Below, in pieces: positions 25,601 through 35,700 of a stretch of DNA of 64,000 nt. Source of the DNA: Volvox africanus. Lineage: Eukaryota; Chlorophyta; Chlorophyceae; Chlamydomonadales; Volvocaceae. The notes under the pieces were generated by a model that did not search any database, had not been told where the DNA came from, and worked only from the letters and a program-made list of their open reading frames with translations. Both the position numbers and the translations under genes were made by a program. The DNA lies in the NCBI GenBank assembly GCA_030268105.1, contig BSDZ01000024.1, forward strand, positions 1,860,001-1,924,000, in the 5' to 3' direction. The stretch's first letter is position 1. Each line of letters starts with the position of its first letter.

Positions 25601-27091
25601 GATGTTTAGGTGGAGCATCTGGGCGTGTTGTAGCTCATGCGCCGCCGCCAGCACCAGCTTCTGCGACGAGCCCGCCGCCAAAGACGCCTCAAAGGCCCCT
25701 GTCATACTCAACCGTCTGCTGGATAGTGTCCCATTGAGTCCTTCCGGAACCGTACAACTTGCCGCCACGGACCGGGCGGACGACGGTCTCGCAGACGAAT
25801 ATTGCTGTTGGGAATGCAACGGCGGCGGAGCGGCCGCCGTTGCCGCCAACTGAAGCTGCATCAGAGCTTGCGCTCCGCCAGAGGCCGTTGCAGGCAACGC
25901 CATGGCGGATGCCTGACCGGGTTCAAACGCAGCCCCGCCGCTGTTCTTGGTGCCAGGACTCGGCATCAGGCAGGGTACGGGAGAGGTTACCGACGCCGAT
26001 GGGCTGCCTGGCGATGGCGGCATTGCGGAAGTCGATGCTATCGGCGGTGGCAACGGTGTTCCAAACGGCGTGCCGGGCATGGGCGGCGCGCGAAGCGACC
26101 GTCCGCCGCCGCCACCGACGGCGGCGGCGGCGGCGATAGCGCCCACCGGAGTAATTGCAGACGGGCTGCCGACAGCGGGATGGGACTTGGTGAGCGGCCC
26201 GGCGGCGGCGCCGCCGCCAGCTGCAGCCACCACCAGGTTGCTGACAGCACCGCCGAGGCTGTTACGAGCACTGACAGAGCGGACAGTGGCGGGAGGCAAG
26301 AGGGAGGGCGTCAGCGCTGACGGGGACAAGCCGCCGCCGTTACTGACGCCGCCGCCGCTACCGACGCTCGTAATGGATGGCAGGGACGACGCCGCCGATG
26401 GCGTCGACTGCATCGCTGCGGCAGATAGCTGTTGCAACTGACGGCTGCCGGGGCTCACCGGGGAAGAGCTGCCGGGACCGCCTCCGGCGCCGAGCGGTGA
26501 AGAGGCGGCACCCGCCGCTCCCAGCCCTGGCGGAGCCGACACCGGCGGATCAAACAGCAGCGGCAGCGGACTGCCGTGGCTGTGTGGCAACTGCAGTGCA
26601 TCGTGGGGACTAGCATTTGACGCGTGCGCGTGCAGGGTGCGGCGCTGGAGACCCGCGCTGGGGTGCGGAGCTCCATTGCAGGGCGGCGAAGGAGGGCCGC
26701 CGCCGCCAGCTGCGGTGCCGCCCGGGCTGCTGACCGTGGGACTGGGGAGCGACGTGCGGACTCCAATGCGGGATGGTGAAGCCGTTGGGGAGGAGGCTGT
26801 AGAGGCGATCACCGGTAGGCACCCGGCCCCAGTGGACCCTACGGTGGCTAAAGCTGCACCCCCTCCCGCTCCAGGTGATAGGGCAGTGCTGGAGAGGGCG
26901 CAGTTGCTGGGGCTGTTGGCCATGGGAAGGGAAACGGAGGCAGAATGGAAGCTCAGGGCAGAGATTAAGGCAGCGCCGCCGCCACCGCCTCCGTTGCTCG
27001 TGGGGGAAGCGGAGGCGGGGAACTTGGGCATTGGCAGGATGAGGGAGGGGCCTCCCTGGGGTAGTGTGGCGGTGTCGTGGATGCCGTCCAT
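22665..27091 (-). CDS. Large Ala/Gly/Ser/Pro/Gln-rich protein of unknown function
   Basis: The frame starting at the ATG at 27091 (context CCGAACCATGG) is open for 1,115 codons and ends at 23744. Near its end CTTTG|GTGAGC is a good donor; splicing 27091-23831 to 23114-22665 keeps phase 0 and replaces the last 28 codons with 149 more, giving about 1,236 residues. The intron is my inference. The protein is dominated by poly-Ala, poly-Gly, Ser/Pro and Gln/His tracts. Less biased segments are around ESMELTMRSIAARQG, ALQSSIRQRLQTDPLQFHPL, LRRQRSISDSGCGAF and LGDMWARVQAERNHNTRYNL, and in exon 2 LTGLTSLSLWAEVSGGG. No membrane span, signal peptide or catalytic domain was recognised. RRQRSIS and RRHSGG resemble basophilic kinase or 14-3-3 sites, which would fit a regulatory or scaffold protein; that is speculation. 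Confidence 0.7.
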
Positions 27092-28640
27092 GGTTCGGCG
27101 GGAGTTGCGCCTGGGGAAGGGAAGGCGGGAAAAGGCGGGTTTCGTGGCGGAGGGGTGTGCTTAACTTGGCAAGGGGCGGGATCTGTGAGGAAGGTTGAGG
27201 CCCACCATGAGGGACCGAAAAGGGCGCTGTGAGGGGCCAATCGCTACTACGAGCCATTACTGGCCGTGGTTCAACGGTGGAGCATATGGACGACTTACAG
27301 TGAAGCATGTGTTAAGCTGATAGCGGGGGCTGCCTTTAGAACAGGCAACAGCTGGTTCAGCGTTCCATAGGTTTAAGTTTGTGTTATCTGGTAAAGAGAT
27401 TAATTTGAAGGAGGAAATTTGTGTGAGCAGCGTTCTGATTATATTGAAGCCACGTCCTTGACACCGGTAAAAGGGAAGGCGGACGGAACGCGCAACTGAA
27501 TGAAGTCGCTAAATTGCGATAACGGCTTTTGAGTTTTTAATGTTGTTGCAAATTTATCAATCTCTATGATATCATGGAACTTCTTAAAAAGACTTCTCCT
27601 GTTTTCGCCTTGCCAACAATGTGCCATGTGCAAGATGCAGCCCACCTCAAATGAAGGGCGCCCTCTGCTTCCACAGCGCCTGTTTTCTCTCCAGCAGCCT
27701 GCAAACATGGTCATGTGTCGCAAACGGCTTGCATTTCGGCGGATGCCGAAAAGAGGCTACGGGCGCGGAGGCACGCACGGTAATAAAGCTGTCCGTTGCA
27801 TTTTACGAACCTTAAGACTTCGCAACAATGAGACTGCGTCGTCGGCTGCCATTTTCTCCGTGTCTATTCGCGATCTCAATAAGCCACCGTCAGAAGCACA
27901 TTTGTGTACCTATATAGGCCAATAATATGTTAAGGATTATTTAAAGCGCTTGGTTTTTCCTAAGATCAATAATCCCGTGCAATGGAGGAAAAACACAGTC
28001 AGGCCGAAATGGCAAAGGGTTCTCAGTTAAACCATCATAACCTGTGTGACTAAAAGTTCTATTCGAGGCAGCTAGATAACATTTATTTTTTCTGTGTCCA
28101 ATCGTGGATTATGCATGCAAGATTCGAAACGTCTTACGTCAACCGATTCCGCGGCTACAGCGCGTTCACTAGCAAGATAACACATCAAACGTTAAAAATC
28201 ATAATCATATATTATTTGATGTTGAGTTATACAGATCTATGCAAGCTCCTCTTTCTTGCGTCCATACGTGTTTGGAGGAGGACGGCGGAGATACTTCCAC
28301 AACGGGTCGTACCTTCGGCATGTTAAGATGGATGTAACTAAACCCTAAAGTTTATTTAGTTCTTAATGCCAGAACATTGGATTGGCGCGGGCTTTTTCCT
28401 TGGTCTGGAACTTGACCCATGGGACGGCAATACAAAATCGACATTGGGGTTTGTAGCATGGATCGGTTTCTGATCCTTGTACCCGTATTTTGATTATTGT
28501 ACCCATTCTGATCCTAGTATCCCACGCAACCCTGTACCTCGTATCTCTTCATCATTTGTGGCATCTCTATAACAAGAACGCAGGCAGTTATCTTGCCTCT
28601 GGCAAAAAATAACTAAATAATCTTTTACCATAATTTATTC
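27092..28640. other. Intergenic region between divergent genes
   Basis: About 1.5 kb, AT-richer than the flanking exons. Frames near 27.57-27.93 kb are open for up to 119 codons but show no family features. Likely holds promoters for the low-complexity protein (minus) and the 84-residue protein (plus). Confidence 0.4.
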
Positions 28641-29389
28641 ATGCACAACGACATCGATCACTTCTTCGTGAACTGGGAGACTCCGAAGTCTGGTTATGCC
28701 GACCTTCCCAATACCGAGCGCGATGCCGCGGCGCGAGAACTTTTCGGGAAGCCCTTCGCTACCTGTGATACTGAGGAGCGGATAAAGGTAAGGTTGTGGA
28801 AACAAGCTGAGGTGATGTTTCCGCTAATTTGCATTGGCGGATGCTGGAAAGACAGCTGGCAGCGACAGTAGGCGCCTTTAGGCGCCAGCTATGTTAGCCC
28901 TTATGCAACGTGCTGGTGGCGATGCTATAGTTCCTACCTATCTTTTCCTTGGGTTGCGAACCCACTAGCTTAGTCCTTTAATTGTCATCACGGATGCAAC
29001 TGGAAGGAAGCGGAAATAAAGCTATTTTTTAATTTGCATCTTCTGGAGGTGGACCGCAAGTGTAGATAGCACCGAATATTATTGCGCGCGTGGGCATTGA
29101 ATTCAGGGGCTGATTGAAATAGGATCACTGAACTCGTTCCCGCTCTTTCTCGCTATACTGCGTCGGTCCTGTTAGGCCCTGTTAGGCCCCCACTCGTCCC
29201 ATCTGCGCATCCCGTCCCATCTGAAGCTAGCTCCCACCAGCTATCCAGTTCCACATGCTGTTGCGCCCTATGTCTGTGTAGGCGGGCTACTACGCCGGGG
29301 GCTTACACAAACATTTTCGCACAGCGTATAGTCATCCTACGACAGGCCAGGAAAGAGAAAACGATGTCTTCAAGAGGGCCGGTATCTGA
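28641..29389 (+). CDS. Small 84-residue protein of unknown function
   Basis: Two exons, 28641-28787 and 29282-29389, joined in phase 0 across an AAG|GTAAGG donor and a TAG acceptor. The result is a compact, unbiased protein with no low complexity: an acidic/aromatic start (HNDIDHFFVNWETP), a middle with ERDAAARELFGKPF and TEERIKAGYYAGGLHKHF, and a basic end. It has no signal peptide or membrane span, so it should be soluble. The normal composition, the in-frame splice and the stop soon after the second exon support a real gene. I do not recognise the family. A small cilium- or organelle-associated algal protein is one possibility but nothing in the sequence proves it. Confidence 0.65.
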
Positions 29390-31037
29390 GGGCCAAACTG
29401 GATGACATCTCGTTCGGAGATTGCGGAGGTCTCCACGCCGCGGGCCACCGCGGCCCACCGCGGCCCACCGCGGCGGCCCACCGCGGCGTCGGTCTTGGTT
29501 GATTTTTAGTAACGTTATCGGTTAACGCCAGTTGGGTAGGATGATGCTAGGAATGAGCGACTGATTGCGGGATTACGTAACATTTCCTGGCTGCATTTTA
29601 TTCTTAGATAACTTAATACATGGTGCTGCGTTTCCAGAACGTCTTCCGGTTCGTTCTTTCCGCGGGTGGCATGGATGGATGCCACTTTTGGCGATTGCCA
29701 GCATGCCGCACGCTATGGATGTCATAGATGTGTTTGCAAGGTCCTCCTCGTTGAGCGTTGGCGTTGGGGAGGGAGAGCTCTGGTTTGAATCGCGTTATCG
29801 CGGTCGTCGTGGTGCTCTGCATTTCCGCGGAGAGGGTTGGAAGTAAGTAACTCAGTTAGCGTGCTGTGGCAAAATTAGGTTCACAATGTTCGGGCTTTTA
29901 CCAGATGGATGGAGTGCTATCTGGAGTGAAGTGGTGGGAACTCAGTAACTTATATGTAAGCTATTTAATAATTGTTCGTTGGCAGGTAACTAATTGCCGA
30001 AGTAGGTGTTGTCAGGGTGTCGTTGCCAGCTTTCCACAGCCAGCCTCAGCTCATAGACCTGAGAATTAGTATGCTGACCTCGGTGTTATATAAGCTGAAT
30101 TGCCCTAACTTAACAAAGAAATAGCTTAGCACAGTCCCTAAGATTGGGTAAGCAACGTTACTTTCGACAGCTAGATTGGATTAACAGGGGACTAAGATTT
30201 GGCTAGCGGAGAGAGTGTTGACAACTAGGTTAGGGTTTTAAGTCACTTCAATCCAATAAGGGTAGCCGCGGTCAGGTTGAAATTGTATTAACAGAGGTCT
30301 CTACCAAAGTCATGTTCTGCTACATGGTAACTTAGATTATGCAAGTAATAAGATTGGGGACAAGACATGGTAAAAATATTAGATAGTAACCCGTCGGTTC
30401 CTACCCTGTCTTCCGCATTCTGCGACTAGGGGGTGTGTAAGGACGCTCCTCTGGGCTAGACCGAACACAAACTGCCTGATGTGGAATTCACACCATAAGG
30501 AGCTTGAAACGAATGGTTGGGTGGGCCCTTCGGACTGCAGTACAGTATAGCTGATTGAGTTCTCGGGACTATGGTGCTGTTCTGTTGAAAAGGGGAACGA
30601 TATCGAATTCTCCCAGTACTGATGTACGAGAATTACAATCTGAGCACCATCATTTCAGATGCAGAGCAGATGCTCTGGGGGCACATGAGTACGGGCGTAC
30701 GGCACTTTGCACTTGTACGGCATAGTCAACAGGTTGGTGGGTCGATAGGGTAAGAGTCCGTTTAGCTGGTCCTTTAAGGGTAGTAATGAAAGCAAACTTG
30801 TGTCATATAACTTTCTTGAATTGTAATTCTTTATGAGCGAAGAAGGAGCGTGCGTTGGTTTGAACACTTAGCTGCGTATTTGTCATTCTGCAATCGGTAA
30901 TGTGCATTAATTATATAACTATTGTAAAAACCTTATGATATTATGAAATTCGAAGCGCGGTAGTGATGGACAATTGGGAATACTCCTGAACGAAGATTCG
31001 TAACAAAACCTGGTGCTCGAGTCCTTAATTCTGTGGC
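29390..31037. other. Intergenic region upstream of the DnaJ fusion gene
   Basis: About 1.65 kb with no supported gene. A short GC-rich (CCACCGCGGCC)n tract lies at 29441-29485. The remainder is AT-richer and repeat-poor. The 3' UTR of the 84-residue gene (a TGTAA occurs near 29955) and the promoter of the DnaJ fusion gene should lie here. Confidence 0.4.
29441..29485. repeat. (CCACCGCGGCC)n GC-rich repeat
   Basis: About four imperfect copies of GGCCCACCGCGG just downstream of the 84-residue gene. The unit contains the palindrome CCGCGG. Confidence 0.8.
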
Positions 31038-32725
31038 ATGGCTCCACGTAAACAGCACAAACGATCTGCACCTGTTGCGACGGGTACTTGTCCTGACCTC
31101 TACGCCGAGCTAGGATTGGCGCGTAATGCCAGCGTTGAGGACATTAAGCGGGCCTACAGGCGCCTCGCGCTGCAGTGCCATCCTGACAAATGCCCGGGGG
31201 ACGAAGCTGCCAACGAAAGGTTCCAACGCATAAGCATGGCTTACAGCGTCCTCTCCGACCAACAGAAACGGCGGTACTACGACCAGACCGGCACGACCGA
31301 TGGCTTGGATATCAGTCCAGACGAGTTCTTGGACATGTTTCAATCTTTGCTCCTGGAGATTATCGGCGGAACTGATATGATTAGGGTGGGATCCACCCCG
31401 CATTCCACACGCAGAAGCATCTTGTCCTGCCAAGTGGGTCGCCGTCCAAAGCGCCAGTACCGACCCCGGCTCCCTTCCTTGCCACCAAAACTGCTCACAG
31501 GCAATGCTCTCTTGCTTCACGCCTCGTGAATTAGCTCGCTTACCGCCCTTCCCCTTCCCCAAGGAGCTCTTCCCTCCGGGTGGGTAACAAGTTGAGGCGA
31601 CTCTCCTCCATCTCCTTGCCTCAGGGTTAGCGGCTCCGGAACCGGCGCCATTACCCGCTGCGATTACCCAGGGGAGGGTTACCTGAACTGCGTCGATTAC
31701 CGGATGAAAGGCAACAGGCTTGAACGCACAGTCGACCGCGGGGTGGGAAGTGGGGTTAGGGTTGTGTATGGTTACACGACTTGAGGGTTTACAAGATCCG
31801 GTTTTACCGGTGCGGCCTACCATATTTAGGCTTTCGCTCCGTCTGTATGTGGAAATTCTCCCTCACTCTGCCTCACTCTCACCCCCGCTCCCCCTCTCTC
31901 GCGCTCGCTCTTTTCTGCAGGCACTTTTCCGCCTGGATTGCGTTTCAGCTGCAAGGGCATGAAAGGTCTTCCTCCCCAGGTACGGCAGGGCCAAACAATT
32001 GTTTTCTAAAGGTCATTCCCACTTTTTATTCTGAGTTTTTTGAGTTATATAACGAACAAGATGGACGATGTTGAGTTTTTGACAATTTACATTTAATAAA
32101 AACATTACTAATTGCCAGATCGACGAGCTGATTCAGAGCGGAGATCTCCGCGCCATGTTCGCCACCATGTCTGGCCTTTCGCCGCCGAGCTCCGGGGGCC
32201 GTACCGGTCGGAATGCCGGCAGTAGCAACCGCCGCGCCAGCAGTAGCTTCGCTAGTGGCTGCAGCCATGCGCCGCTCCGCGACCCCTTCGGTTACGGACG
32301 CCTCAATGACCTCCATCCGATGTCGTCGATCGGCGGCAGCGAGTTTAGGGACCGCCATGGCGGCAGTAGCATCGGAAGCAGTGATAGCGAATGGACAGAC
32401 GTCTCGGAAAGCGAGCTGGAGGCGGTTTTGGCACAGCAACGCGGCCTGTCGCCGCCTGCGGCGGAGAGGGAGTTGTCGAAGAAGCAGGATGACACAGAGT
32501 CCCCGCCGCTGTCAGCGCGGGCGGCGGCGACGGCGGCGGTACATTCAGCACGGTCACCAGCTGGCGGAAGGCAACTGAATTCGGATCCGGATTCGGATTC
32601 GGGTTGGGCAACAGAAGACGCCGGTTGTGCCGCTGAGGCCGCTGAGGCCGCTAACCCGTCATTCTCCTCCCCCTCCCCTCTCCAAGTCCCCTCTGTTCCT
32701 CGAGCTTCCCGTCATCCGCCGACGC

Positions 32726-32757
<32 letters not shown>

Positions 32758-35700
32758 GAACAGAAGCAGCAACAGAAGCAGCAACAGTTTTCGCCGACGC
32801 AGCAGCAGCAGCTCATACGTGACTGGATGATGGCGGCCCGCAGCTGTGACGTGGGTGCACTGACACGCCTGCTGGAGCAGGACCCGCGACTGCTGGACTG
32901 CCGCGGCACGGGGATGGGCCACACAGCCCTGCATTGGTGCGCCGCGAAGGGCAGTGTGGAGTGTGTGGGGTGGCTACTGCAGCAGGGTACGGATGTCAAT
33001 GTCCGCAACGATGATGGGGCGACGCCGCTGCACGCGGCGGCACGCAACGGCCGTCTGGAGGTACGACAGACCATCTGACCATGTATGATCACTTTCGTAA
33101 TATTGTTATATAATTTATTGTTATTTTGTTAGTTGATTAGTCTGTAGGGTTGTGAAAAGGTGGTTGCAAACAGACGGGTGCAGCTCCCCGCGGTGTGGCA
33201 GTCAGGGGGGGGGGGTACCCGTCAGCATGCGGTGCAAGGCCTCCAGGTCACCCCGCCGCGCTGCCTCCAGCCAGCCCCTCCCCTCCTCACGGCTGCGCAG
33301 ACCGGCCGGTGTGTATGTGTGTGTAAGCACCCCTGGGGAATTATCTTTATCGGCCGCACCTTACCCCGGAGACAGGAAGTACCCCCAAGGGTTGCTCGCA
33401 TGGACAGACACTTACCTGCTTCAACACAGCGCTGATGAGCGACGCGGCGCCCTATCTTGAGGGGGGGGGAAGTTTCGGTGCGCCGAAACGCACCTTCAAC
33501 ACCTTCTGGTTTACTCTGTGTCCGTCTGTGTGTCCGTCTGGACACACAGACTTTGTTCCCCGGACCAAGAGCTTGCGGCCGCGAAGCGACTGTCGTACGC
33601 CTCGTATTGCCCGCAGAGAGGCAGATAGGTTCGTTTTCCGGTCTCACCGGATGTGAGTTTGGCGGCCGGCCTCCCGCCAACATGTGTATCATGATGGTGA
33701 CCGGCCCGCTGATCTTTATTACCTCCCGCCGTCACTCCTTTCCCGGCGTCGGGGGCTGCAGGCGGTGGAGGCACTACTGGCGTGGCGGGGGCATCCCGCG
33801 GGGAATACCCAGGGGTCACGTGTAGCTTCTCACTCCACAGTGGCAGTAGCAGCGGCAGCAGAAGCAGCTTTTTCCTCTAATTTCGCCACCTCTGCTTCCG
33901 CTGAAGCTACTGCTGCTGGCGGTGCCGCCGAATGCGATCTCGAGGCCGTCGACGGAGAGGGTCGTACGGCGCTGCGGCTTGCACTTGAGTTCCAGCACGA
34001 CCAAGTGGCAGCTCTGCTACTTCGAGCGGCGGCGGAGAGGGGATCCAGGGAGGGTGGAGTGGGCGCAGCGGAGAGGGTCGTGGCAGAAGCTCCAGGGGGG
34101 GATACAGGTCGGAATGTAGCGGCCTCGGCTAGGGGAGCTTGCCATTGGCCAGTGGAGGGCAGTAAACGCCCGCCGGCGGCCGCGGTGGCGCCGGCAGCGC
34201 CGCCGCTACCTTCGCATCCACCAGCGCTTTTGCAGCAAAGAGATCGCGATGTGGCGGCGAACTCCGACTGCGTAGATCCGGGCAATGGGCCGGCGGCAGT
34301 GCTTGAGCGCCCGCAGGTGGAGGCGGACGCGGAGGCTGCTGCACTGACGAGGGGTTTGCATTGTGGCGGCGGAGGCGTGGCGCCCCTTGAAGGGAGAGTG
34401 ACTGATGGCGATGGCGCCCGAGGCCGCAACGCCGCCACAACTACCACAACTACCAGCCCTATCTCCGCTTCCACCATGGAGATGCTGGAGGGCCTTCGCG
34501 GGACTGGTTGGGACGGCGGCGGCAGCACCGGGGGAAAGACGGCGGCGGCGGCGGCGGAGGATTCAGCGGATGAGGGCGTAGCCGGGGCCTGTCGTTTGGG
34601 GTCTCAGATGGAAGGCAGTCGCAGTAGCCATGGCAGTAGCAGGGAGGGCACTACCCGGCTTACAGCTGACGGGGATTGCGGCACCCAGCTGCCTCAGATA
34701 TCACCCTCCTCTCCGCCACCTCCACATCAACACAACCACAACCAAGCACACAGAACGACGACTACTGAGGGGGCTGCTTCTGCAGCTGGGACCGCCACCA
34801 GTACGTCAGGTCCAGGCGGCGGTGACACTGCACCCGCCACGCCGGCGGCGGCGGTGGCGGCGGGAGCACCGCCGCTGGCGCCGCGGTCAGGTTTGTCTCC
34901 GGAGGAGAAAGCTGCCCGGCGGGCGGCGCTGCTGGCGGCGGATGCAGCGGCGGAGCTGAAGGCGGCCCAGCGGGAGGCGGAGAAGTGCGGAGGGGTAACT
35001 GTTGGCTGTGTTTGCAGTTGGACGGGTCGCACGGAGTTTTAATCCGGGAGAGCCCATAGAGCGCAGTTTCGGGAAACATCATGGGCTTATACCCACTCGA
35101 AAAACCTCAGGGACTCGGATCTGGAACCTTGGCGGCTTCTCTTCCTGTAACGAAACCAGACCATAATTCCACCACAACTACAACCCCAACCACCCCAAGC
35201 ACCTAGCCGTAGTCATAGCCCAAGCTCAAAGCTAAGGTTTTCGCCTATCCCTTCTCTTCCCTTCCCGCCACCACCTAGCCCGACCGTTACGCCCTCTATT
35301 GCCTCATACAGGGCCGCGCTGGCTGAGGCGGCTGCCGCCGCGGCCGGTCTGCGCAGCCGTGAGGAGGGAAAGGGCTGGCTGGAGGCGGCGCGGCGGGGTG
35401 ACCTGAAGGCCTTGCGCCGCATGCTGACGGGTAACCCCCGACTACTGGGGTACCAGGTGTGGTTGACACCATAGCCACCCTATAACCCGTCCCTTGTGCA
35501 CTGCCTTGTATGGAAGAGTAGAGTTACGGTTTTAGGGTTTTCCTAGGTTTAGGGCTTACCCTGCAATGTCGTGCTATGCTCTAAGAAAGAGCTCGCGAGT
35601 TAAGATCAGGATGGTACACCCCAATCGTTATCAGGGTACTGCATACAAGCCTGAACCCTTGCGCCCCACCTTGATGCCCTGTGGCATCGTCGCCCAGTCC

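Noticed and set aside
34985..34995. Donor at 34994/34995 for exon 3 of the DnaJ fusion gene
   Set aside because: It breaks phase with exon 4; the GTGCGG donor at 34985 gives REAEKAALAEAAAA without a break.
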